From positions 10,477,244 through 10,541,243 of the forward strand of contig NC_049993.1 in assembly GCF_000003815.2 (NCBI RefSeq): 64,000 nt of DNA, in the 5' to 3' direction. This DNA is from Branchiostoma floridae. Taxonomy: Eukaryota; Chordata; Leptocardii; Amphioxiformes; Branchiostomatidae. A program made the position numbers and the translations under genes. Position 1 is the stretch's first letter; each line of letters opens with the position of its first letter. The notes under the pieces were generated by a model. It saw only the letters and a program-made list of their open reading frames with translations. It ran no database searches and had not been told where the DNA came from. Positions 22,801 to 34,800 of this stretch are shown here, in pieces.

Positions 22801-25800
22801 TGAATGCGACAGAATAATGCCGTAATGTATGGTATGGTAGAACTTCTTTAGACATGGTGCAAAGTAGGGGAGGTGTTGTTTGGCTGATTTGCAGAAAATG
22901 ATCGTGCTTTTGTCAGGTATTGCCAAATACTGAAATAGCATTTCAAATTTCAGTCGTATCAGCGTAGATATCTATCACAACATATCCATCTTCTAAAAGT
23001 ATGAAATAGTGTGAATAAAGGCCTATGTGTAATAAATCATATCGCCTCGTTGGTAATAAATCATAATAATACCTATACGACACTTTCTAGATCTCTACGA
23101 CAAAAGATCAGTGAATGGACCAAAATGCATTGAGAGGTTGCAATCTGTGTTGTTTTGCACTGGAATAGCATTGATAAGCCCACACACATGATATATGACC
23201 ATGAAAGGTGTAGTATGAGTTTGACAGTTTCAACGGTTGATATTAGAAATGCTCCATCATCTGGCAATTCTAATGCATCATCGTTTTGGGATGAAACTTC
23301 GCCATGATGCCCTCCCTGGACTGGTTTTAGATCACCTAGCCAAGAGGTAATACTGATTTGTTGTAAAGTTTAAACTTTGTTCCAACACAAAATAGAGAAG
23401 AACTCACCATATTCTCTACCTCTCTATTTCGTATTGAAATAACGTTTAAACTTTATAATAATGGGTTCTAGCAGCATACATGAGCTTTCATTCAGGTAAT
23501 ACTGATTTGTCCATTTCAGGATCAGACCGCTCTGGACACCTCGGGATTGTCCACACCATTACTTTGTGTTTTCCCTTACCATGTCAAAACGTCTTTATTT
23601 ATATGAAACTGAATCTCATGTAAGTCTCCATTTTTAATTTCATTAAGGTTGGTTCGCAGGGTCTAATGAAAGTGTATAGTCTACTGTAAGACTCTACAGT
23701 TAGGGATTTACTTCTTGATGGCAAAATGTATCCCTACTCCTTACTTTCATTGCTCTGGGCTTATAGACAGATAACGTGAGGAAGATATATGGCAGGGAGA
23801 TATCTTGGTGATTCTGCCAAGTGTCTAAGGCCTTATCTACTGGATGTATTTTATTAGTCCATTGGTCATTTGGTACGTTTGACAGAAGAGAATGCAGATG
23901 AATACACGTAACATTCTCTGCATCTGAAGTTTTGCTTGTCATAGAGACTGAAGAGACACTTTTCTACTCTCCAATGTAGGCAGGGCGTCATGCTGTAGTC
24001 TTTATCGGCACCACAAATGTACAGCAAATTTTGTATACTCTTCTACATATCTACAAATAATAAATAAGTGGATACAAATAATCCAGTACACGTACAAGTA
24101 TATAGATAAATCAAACTGTTGAGTTGAAAGTTAGGCTCTCCGTCATTCTCGAAACCATTGCTACACTTTAGAGTGATTTTCCTCCATTCCCCCGCCTCCC
24201 TTTTATTGGTCTATCCATCATCTCGCACGGAATGATTAGACAGGAGTTCAGTGACTCTTCACCTGAACTTGTGCGGAGTAAATTGGAAGGCATGATAATA
24301 AGCTGTACTTCCATGCTGCTGAGCACCATTCTCTCATTCCAACGAGCAAAGACTGAACAGAATAGAACGGAAAATCCACCCATTATCCAGGAAAGCAGTG
24401 TCCCTGTTTGACCCACTATTGCCCTTGAATAGTTTGCTGGTTTGTACGAATGTCTCTATATTTTATGTGACAACTAAATATTAGGTATCATAAAATTCCA
24501 TGCATACGCTGTTCCACCAAGAAGCATGACAAACATAAATCTGCAACTGTAAAAGTATGGATGATGCCAGCGATGCCAGTCTTAACAGATGATTTAGATA
24601 CGCAAGTATACATCCTTTATGGAATTCATGAAGGTAAGGTGTGATTCCATAACAAGACAGATATCTAAAACACATGAAAAGCATGCCCTTAATATGAGTA
24701 TTGTAAAATAAAAAGATATAGACGTATTTCTTTCTAACATGCATTTTCACATTCACCCGTGGTTCCCGCGGCTGGTGTGTCTCGTATGAAGTAAATTCCC
24801 GTACCAAACACCTTTCAACAAATTGCACCTCCCCCTCTATAGAATCCCCCCATAGGGCAAAACCGCTTATCGACAAAAACACACCTCTAAAAACCCCAGA
24901 CGTACAATAAAAGAAATGGAAGGGCTAAAATTGTCTTTCATGTGCGGTAGAGACATATAGTACTGCTTCAAAAGTACAGTTATCCATAAATGCAGCGACC
25001 CTAATGGTTATTCTGGCTTTAAAAGTATTTAGTCTAAATGCAACATATCCTTAGTGGACATTAAGGTAGCAGTTTTCAAAGTGGTGACCGTTGAATTACT
25101 AGATTACTTAAGGCAAACCGACTGTTTGTGGCGTCATTACGCGGTGGGGCGTAGCGCCATACAAGTCCAGTATTTATTGGCTAAAAGGAACAAGAAACGG
25201 TTACCCGGGGTGACATTGTTTGTGTGAAACACACGTTTAGTATCTCAATGTTCTGTCCCTCATTTTCTGTTTTAAAGACAGGAATCTATTTTCGACTCCT
25301 TCAGAGTCTTATAAAATTGATTATGAATAACATGATTTAAGTTTGAACATTTATGCCACAACAAGACATTCCTTTCCGTATTCAAGACATATACTGGTGT
25401 AGCAAAAGTGACACTAGTATCATGCTAGACTAGTACAATGTATCACAAACAAAGTTGGTAACTACATTCATGGCTTCCATATTGGTACCGCTTTTACAAC
25501 TATCTAACTAATTTCGCTTCTATAACTACAGTCCTGGGTACCTCGCAAGTGACACTTGTACAATAACGGTCATTAGGCTACATCACAACGTTACATATTC
25601 GCTCATGTTGGTAATTTTTCGCCATGTTAACCATCTCCAAAGAATTTGTAATTTTTTTTAAATTATTGAGCGCGCGGATGTCGTCCATAAAATGTACTTG
25701 CTCTGGCCTTACTAAATGTACCAAAACAGGACATTCCTGTTGTCGTGACTTCACAGCTGTGAACCTGAAAGAAAGCAATCTTCCTTTCTCAATTTGTGCA

Positions 25801-28800
25801 AATGTGTTTCACATAAAGGATGCCCCAGCTCATGCTGAGCAGAAGCAGGCTGTAATTGCCGTCTGCAAAAAGTAGTCTCCCTGCAAATCCGTCCCATTTT
25901 CGGATCAATTAGGCTCCACCAACGAAGATAGGTGATAATCCATAGCATTGCTGTCAGAACTAAGGCAGCATTAAAAACAAATTACCCATTATAGTTCAGG
26001 CATCATGTATAGTTTATCGTACACAAGTCGTGGGCTCCCTTTTGACTAGACGGCGATCGCGCTGCGCTCTCACTGCGATCTAAAACTGAGGTGTGTAACC
26101 TTCGATTCCATACTGGGTATATCATACAAAATGTAAAAGTGTGATAAAGAGACGCACAAAGTGTTAAAAGATTCGTAAAATTCTGTACAAATCTGTCAAA
26201 TTAAGTCACAGAGAGAGCTCGGCGAGAGCGCCCTCTAGTGGAAAGTTAACAAATATGTACGAATTTGTTTTGCTGTTTTTTTTTATTTGATGTATTTGTA
26301 CATGTTGATAGTAATTTACAAAATATATACATGCTTTTTTTTTATATTGATGGTATCCTCTTATCATTCTTCACTTCATATTTTATTACATCCGAGCAGA
26401 AGTGCTCCCCAGCAATGTAAAACTGAAACGGACTAGGCACTGGTTTTTCAACATCATCTCAGTACAGTCACTGTGTAGCTGTAGCGTTTTAAAACCTGAC
26501 GTTCAGCACCAAGGACGTCACCAATACCGCACCAAGACTCTTCCTTTGGGTTGGCCCTATAGCAGAGTAAAGAAATCTTACTGTTGCCGATGATCCATAA
26601 ACATGAGAGCTTTGCTGCACAAACTTACTTTCGTCTCTATCACTCTCTCTCTCTCATTCTTTTCTATCTAGTCTAGTGAGGGGATGGGGGCTGAGTTGTC
26701 CCGAATCCCTGTGTAGACCCCCCCCCCCTCACTCCGCACACACAAACACTGCAGACAAACTTCAAGTCTCATTGCATATGTGGCCTGCTGTATTTTGATA
26801 AAGTTGTTCAGGTAATCCTCGTATCACGCAGCTCAAAATTACTTTTCGATTGCTGTTTGGTCTTCGATGTTTGCTCATCCTGGCCGCCCAGAACTGGAAA
26901 GTGCCTTATTTCCAGAGAACCTTAGCGTGACAGGCATATTAGACTGACTACTGTATAGTGAACTCTCGAACGCACATCAGACATTAAAACAAAACTTCAG
27001 AATTATTAAAATTAGGTCCCTGTCACACTAGATGACGATATCGCTGCGAATTAATTGGATTTGTTTAACCCATGACCTCATATCTGAAATATTAGTAAAA
27101 GCGCAAAATGTAAAAGTATGAAGAAAAAAACACTAAAAGCGTAAAAAGGTAGTTTTTTCTTATCTATGGACATTCTTGGCGATCAGTAACGTCTACACCC
27201 TGGTGGAATGTGGTTCTTCGGGTTCTGGCGAAAAGATTTTCGGTTGTTATGGTTTTAAAACTCTCCAAGCAGAGGTTTGGCTCCGGCTGTTTTCAACAGT
27301 ATTAGCCGTTGGTGTCGGGCTTTCTATTTTGTACCGTTTTTTTTCATGTTTCACGGCCAAGAAAGCCCCATAAAAACGGCTAAAACCACAACATAAAATA
27401 GCCGGAGGCAATTGCAAACCTCTGCTTGGAGAATAGCTATTAACCCTAGACTAAGTACTTTTTGCTATAATTTCGGTGGATTTCGAAGGAAATTAAGAAA
27501 ATAGGAGAATAATTTTTAGCAACAAGAACGTTCTGTAGGCTATTAGCTATGATGGTTCACAGTAGCTGTCATTCTGAATCCAGTTTCTAGGAAGACGGTC
27601 GAAAAGAGGTTTGAAAGATCGAAACAAGGTTGAAGCCCCTAACGGTGCTGCTGATTGACACGGCTTGTGCAGATAATCTATTTCCTGTCGTGATTAGTTC
27701 CGGAAGGGTCAGCCGCGCTGTCCGTCTAAGGATTGATCAAACATCATTTCCGACAACCTGATGAAATCACGCTGCCCACAGACGCATGGGGTACACCTCA
27801 CTGCTAAACCTTTCAAGAGTTATAAACCATGTTAGGTGGTATCTCACTGCACTTGGGGCACCGGAGTTCGTTCACTGCGGCACTGTTGTGCTTTTGTCGC
27901 CGATTTTTTATAGCTCAATTATTGCGTAATACCGTAAGTAACATACTGTTAGAAGACAACAAAATACACAGACAAAACGTATGAAACTTTATTTCTGAAA
28001 CTCTTTGAGTAATCTTTTGAACCCCATAGATGTCATCTTTAGATATGAGGCTGGGTATGGCAACAGGAATTTCAGATCGCATTTGGAATAACTATGAGCT
28101 AAATGTTACATTCATCAGTTAACAGCACCGTTGTATGATTATTTCAAAGATTACAATAAGAGAAGACAAAAAGAAACCACCAGAACAATTACATAACTCT
28201 CAGTCCAAAACTTGCAGAATCGCGCTACAAATACACATCGGAATCAACCTGTCTTATAGGGTCTTCGCACTGAAACCGAATTAGCAGGAATCAAGCAGAA
28301 CCAGACAGAATGAAGAATTTGCAAAATTCGTGCCACATTCGGAGTCATTCGAGTGGGCATTCAAAATGGACATTATATCCCCTTCACAGGAGAAGGAATG
28401 AGCCAGAATGCCGTCAGAATAAAATTATTTTCTATTCCTGTGCATTCGTAGTGTATTCTAGAAATTCTCATTGCATTCCAGATATTCTTTTTCACCATGC
28501 ATGCATATGTGCGATTCTTCTATCGTTTGAGCTCGCCATGTATCAAATTGATCACGAAGTGCAACTCTGCTCTAAGCACTGTTATTACTGGCCAGGATGG
28601 GATGGATTATAGGTCGCGTGACCAGAAATGATATATACTTAAGCCAGATCAAAGTGTCTAAGAACAACCGGCTGCCTTGAAGTCGGCTTCCACGGCGTAA
28701 AGTTACAAGTGGTGGGATAAAAGGGAAAAAACAGAGAAATATCATTATTGTAAACAGGACGCGTAGTTAGCGATAGCCAGCCATAGCAGAACTGGCTGGA

Positions 28801-31800
28801 ATAGTATTTTGTGTCTGCAAAGTTTTGAAGTAAACTATGGGATCATATGGGCTAATTATACGTATAAAATTAAAGTAAAAAGTGAAGTAATAGAATATAT
28901 ATGCTATTACTTCTAATCGACTATAAAATGCTACATTTAGTAATGTGAGCTTTGTCTTCTTCTTTTAAAGTAGTGACATTGTATGCCGAATATTCAGCCT
29001 ATTCCGAGAAGTATGTGCGGTTGTGCATGATTCATGGCCAAAGGTTGCAATGCAGCAAATTGGACGTGAAGTACGACAATCAAATTCTGCCTGAAGCGCC
29101 CCTAATACGGTGTGGGTGGAATTGATGGCCGTTCTCTTGACCAGGGAGGGTAGGATCAGTCGGATCAGAGTTTCCTGGAAAAAAGGCTTACGTTAACAAT
29201 CATCTCTAGTCTCTACTTGTGGAGCATTCATTATTCAGTAGAGAAAATGCACAAATGTAAACCAGATAGTCGTTATGTGGTTTGAGTATCACACAGTCAG
29301 GCTGATCTTTAGAACATGCTAAAATAGTAACATGTATGCGTTTTGATCAATGAACGCCATGAAAAGAAATCCTGCAAATAATGTACTTTGATCCTTCCAC
29401 GAGTTGGCATCATGCAGAGATTACCGAAAGTGCTTCGCGATCGATGCCTGGAAGCAAGGTGTTATTTCAGAAATAACCAAACCATACGCGCTCTGTTATT
29501 AATGAATAACTTACTAGTTTTCGTGTGATATGTCTCATGTATTGAAAGAACGTCATTGGCAGTAAATTGTCCCACAAAATTATGAATGTCGTGCTTTTAA
29601 TAAAGATGTTTTTTATAGGTTCGAAGCAATTTCGACATACAGAGTTTTTAACGTTTTCTTGCAGGCTTTAACATGTTTCTTTGTCCTTAAGGGTATTGTC
29701 AGTGTGAGAGTACCAAGACAGTTTCGCAAAAGTTTAGCTCTCTTAATAGAAGAGAGCTAAACTTTTCTCCAACAGCTTACGACGTTCCACACTCAAGTTC
29801 CCCACAGGCAAGTGACGTGGCCAAAGCTATTATGTATGCTAATTATAATGAGCTTCCCCCGAAGAAGTCATGTACAGCAGTATTGGAGGGAAAGATTAGA
29901 CAGTCTACAACAAGAATGTGTATCAGATCACGACTCGTTTGCGAGGGATCCAACAGACCACCTTAAACAGGGACAGGGGGCGCCACTATCTCAGACCTCT
30001 TTATGACTGTGTCTTGTCACGTGACAATGTCTAACCAACCGTCACGTGACAACGAAACTCCAAGATGAGATCTACCGGGTTGATAAAGGGACAGAGTGCG
30101 TCTCGAAAGTTTCCCAAGCTATGAACTTTAGTTGTGAACAAATGTGGCATAAATTTCTGTCAAAAGTAGAACAACAACGTTATTTTTCCACTTTCCAGGT
30201 GCCTCCCAGTCTGACCCTACAGATGAGATGGCCAGCCGTCCGCCAGGCTAACGTCATCTACCAGATCCTAGAGGACAACTACTGGTGCAAGCTCAACCTG
30301 GTCACGTGCTACCCCTCCCCTGGGAACAAGTTCTTGAGAACGTTGATTGGTCTGATGAGAAAGGGCGACCTGCCAATCAACTCTCTCATCAAGGTGGACT
30401 CGCCGTGGGGGGAGAGTGTTGGGAGGAGACTGGCAGAGCTGGACGGGAACTCAGACCCACATGTTGTAGTTCTGGACTGTGGACCGTCAGATGGTCAGCA
30501 CATACTGCTCGTGGCGAGTCAGCTGGGGTTAACGCGGTCCCAGTTCGTGTGGATCGCCACCGAGGCCTTTCTGACCAAGGACACGCTGAGTCAGGACACT
30601 ACGCAACTTCCGGTGGGGCTTGTCGGGATACGCAGCGCAGAGTTCAACCCGGTAGACAGGATCCATGATGCTCTGCTCCTGACGACGAAAGCGCTGTTGA
30701 ACATGCAGGAAGATGGGTACGATATCGGGCAGACAGAGGGGGACTGCTGGAGCGAGGATCTCACCCCATGGATACAACAGGGACAGACTCTGTATAGGTG
30801 AAGCCTTGATTTCCGTGTAAAAAGTTCATATCAAGTCAGTGCTACTTTTGCTACTCTTGTATAGCTGCCTAAAACTATTCACGTAGTTGACGTTGTAGTC
30901 GAGTAGTCAGTAGTTTCAAGGTACGAGGTAAAGAGCGCTATAGTTGATAAGTGGTTTTGGTCGATCGTGAAGGGAGGGAAACTGATGAAAGGTCTTATAG
31001 AAGAGGACCACATTCGATCGGTTTCCTTGCGAGATTGTCGTTATATCAAAGCGTTTCTGACCACGGTTTTGATTGAAGTTCAAATTCTGTAGCACAATCG
31101 ATGCTGGCAGGCTAAATGTATTGACCTTTAAGCGTAATTGAAGTTACAAGGAAATGCGAAAGCAACGCGAAAGATTTTTTGTCAAACAAACTATATGTTT
31201 AACTTCTTAATCATCTGTATAAACTATAAGCTGTCACGGTTGTGTATCTCCAGGTATATGATCAACACTACAGTACGTGGCAAGACGGGCAGAATATCGT
31301 TTGACAAGTACGGTCGCCTAGCAACGTCCACGTACGACATCTGGACCGTGCGGCTGACGTCCAGTGAAGAGAGAAAATGGGTTCATGTAGGTTCGTGCCT
31401 GGGCAATAGTGGGGTCATACTCCTGGGGTCAAACCTGGTTAAAGGTGGACTTCTACTGCACTTGCGGCACTGATGCGGCACTGCGGGGTTCGTAGATGAC
31501 TCAACAAATTTTCTTCCGTTTTGTGTATTTTGTTGTTTTCTAAGTCATACTTTTACGTATTACTCAATATCGGAATTATCAAAAATCGCGAAAATAACAA
31601 AACAGTGCCGCAGTGAACGAACCCCGCAGTGCCACACCGGTGCCCCAAGTGCAGTGAGAGTCCACCTTTACTGTACCACCCATTTGGGTTAATTTATCCT
31701 TTTTTGTCATTTATAAAGAAGAATATGAATGTATAAATACTTTTACTTGATACCAATTGTTCTTTGATTTATATTATGAGACCTTAATAACATCTTGCAT

Positions 31801-34800
31801 TTTAGTTCTTGTTCCTTTTCATGACGTTATGGGTAAGAATTTTTTTGAAGGAAGTATATGATATCAAATATGATTCAATATGATTGCTTTGAAAAGTGAT
31901 GTTTTCGAATTTCGTTCCAAAGTTCTGGTGAAACAGAGGCAACGTGAAAAATCAAAGGGTTAGGTATGCAACAAAATGTATCCAGCACAAATGACATTGT
32001 TATATCCACATCTAAACACAGGTACTTCACTTGATGACAAGCTGAGGTGGAACTCTCCATTGTGGGTGCGAAACACGAACGCTTCACTGACAGTCCTGAG
32101 AGTCGTGACGTTAGAAGAACACCCGTTCATCTTTACACGGAAACTGGACGAAAATGACCAGTGTCCGGCCGGGACGATGTGCACGGTACCGAAGAACAGA
32201 GACGAACATAACGTAACCCTGGATCCAGCCTCCATAGAGGTGGAGAAGAAATGCTGTTACGGCTTGTGCCATGATCTCCTGCACAAACTGAGTCAAGACC
32301 TGAACTTTCAGTACGAGCTGTACGTGGTCAGGGACGGGAAATACGGAGGGATGAAGGACAATCTTTGGAACGGCATGGTGGGTGACCTGTTGTACGGCCG
32401 GGCAGACATGGCGGTCGCCTCCTTCACAATAACGAAGAAACGCAGCGAAGTCATTGACTTCTCAGCGCCCTACTTCTACACCAACCTCGGCATTCTCATC
32501 TACAAGAAGGAGGCTCCAACGCCTCTGGCATCGTTCATGAAGCCGCTGGATTGGTCCATGTGGGTGGGGATCTTTGTAACCCTGCACCTTGCCGCCATAT
32601 TTGCCACCATTTACGAGTGGTGCAGTCCGTACGGGTTGACGCCCAAGGCGAGGAACAGGCCCAGGATTTTCGGCTTCCCCTCGGCACTGAACCTCTGCTG
32701 GTCCATCCTCTTCAGCCACACGGTCGCCACGAAGACTCCCAAGTGCTGGAGCAGCAGGTACACACACCATCTATTACTTGTTGAAGGGGTTTCTGACGTA
32801 GATTATGGTACATTGTGCTCCCCTTCTATATGGCTATAACTTTTAAAAGTTCTAATAAATAGATAAAAATGAGGAGATCATTCTATTCTTTGTGATAGTA
32901 ATATCAACGACAATGATAATAGTTATCTTAAACATTAAACGTTAGCTTTTCAGTCCATCATGCAATTTGTAAGTTTCTAATTAAGTCTTTTAAGTCTAGT
33001 CTGATATTGTATGTTGTGATAGTGATAATGTTACCACGGATGATATGATTATCTAATACTAACCAGAATATAGAACGTATGATGATAAAAGAACATTCTA
33101 TTTATAAAGAGATAAATGTTTCAGAAACAAAGCATTCCAAATTGCTAAAATTATTTGGCGGATGAGGTTTTATAATCTTATCGATGTTTGTACCAGGTTT
33201 CTGATAAATCTATGGGCAGCCTTCTCCGTCATCTTCCTGGCCAGCTACACCGCCAACCTGGCGGCCTTCATGGTGGATGAGAAAACCATCAACGAACTGA
33301 ATGGGATAGATGACCCCAAGGCGAGTATCCAGTCTGGATATAGTTATCTTTCAGGATTTAGAGTGTGCAATTTTCTTGCTGCAATGCAACGTTTTTCCGC
33401 AGGGAGGTGTTTCAGCATAGTCTGTCGTTTCGAAAACAGAGAGTGGAAGAAACGCATGTCTTTGTGTAATTTACTGTCTGTTTAAAGTTCAATTGTCATC
33501 CAATTCCAAGTGTACTACACACGCTGATATTGTAAACCAAAGGTTTGCCCTTTGTCAGGACAACTAACCCATACGTGCCAAAATCCGTGTGATAATTAAG
33601 CCAGCTTTAAACATGAAACATGTACTGTACCAATACAAATGGGTTTTGATTGTACTATTCCCTGTAGTTGATACGGCCGTCCAAGGGTTTCCGGTTCGGG
33701 ACGGTCCGCCACAGCAGTCCTGAGGCCTTCATGCGGGAGTTCTACCCGGCCATAGAGATGCACATGCGCAAGGACGGCAGCAGTAACACTGGCGAGGCGG
33801 TCGACAAACTAAAGTAGGAAAACTGTCATTGTGTTAAAATAGGTTAAGTTACTATCGACTGAGTCATTGTTTGCAGACGTAGGTATGAAGGTTTGTGTCT
33901 TGGGAATTAATGCAATTCTATATAGTCTGCTATACAATTCTATATAGTCTGCCATACAATTCTATATAATCTGCCAAATGAACAATAAACAATAAACAAG
34001 CACTGACTGTTCTACCAAAACATCGGCATCATTTCATCACAATACTGATACAATCCCATATGTTTGTGATTTTGCATATTACGCGACACTAGTATTGGCT
34101 GAAATGTGATAGGAAGCCTGTAACGCCCCCTGTCCCTGTTAAGTGAAAAACAACACAGAAAAACTTTGTTTCTAGCAGTCTCTTCTTGAAATGTCTCCCC
34201 TCCAGAGCAGGCCATCTAGACGCCTTCATCATGGACCAGGCTATTCTGGAGTACGAGGCGCTGATCGACCCGGAGTGTAACCTCAAGGTGGTGGGCAAGC
34301 CGTTCTCGCGAGACGTGTACGGGATCGGGCTGCCCAAGAACTCCTCCCTGACGTCAGAGGTCACGAGGTTAATCCACCACTACACCAGCACGGGCTACCT
34401 GGACCGGCTGTACAGGCAGTGGTACAACAGCGTCCCCTGCAGCGTAGGGAACGAGGGCATGGAGCAAGTAGGGAACCTTACTGTAGCAAATTCATGCACT
34501 GCATAAAGTTTTGTCTAATAGATAGATACAATATTCAGTAAAAAAACGGAAACTATGGTGTGCATATGATACTTGTATCGTGATCGTATCTAAATTACGA
34601 ACAATAACAAGACAGTTGTAATATTTGATATTGTCCTGTTCGACCGAGCTTTTATATATGCGTATGTACTGGTGGATAGGTATAGGGAACTATTGTGGCC
34701 ATTTACGACTATACAAACCCCCCATCTCTGTACAGTATATGCTGTTAAGAAACAACCATCTTTGTCTACGTGACACCTTTTATCTGTTGTGCCCGTCCTT

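Larger units (their letters stand above)
17212..30198. other. Intron 1 of the GluN3-like gene (13 kb)
   Basis: Starts GTAAGC and ends TTTCCAG. It splits the N-terminal ligand-clamp domain at the same place and phase as the first intron of the second receptor gene. No nested gene could be supported. It holds a decayed coding-like stretch (17451-18550, minus), a 53-bp tandem duplication, a foldback element, two MITEs, an RE1-like motif, a perfect hairpin and a pair of CACGTG boxes near its 3' end. Large parts (about 20.9-23.3 kb, 24-26 kb and 28-29.7 kb) show nothing recognisable. Confidence 0.75.

Noticed and set aside
24481-24882. 133-codon minus-strand frame in receptor intron 1
   Set aside because: No family motif, unusual composition, and no neighbouring exon; treated as chance.
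27176-27373. 65-codon plus-strand frame
   Set aside because: It lies largely within the family A MITE and has no recognisable motif.
29618-29640. GGTTCGAAGC resembling a tRNA B box
   Set aside because: No matching A box or cloverleaf stems at the right distance.
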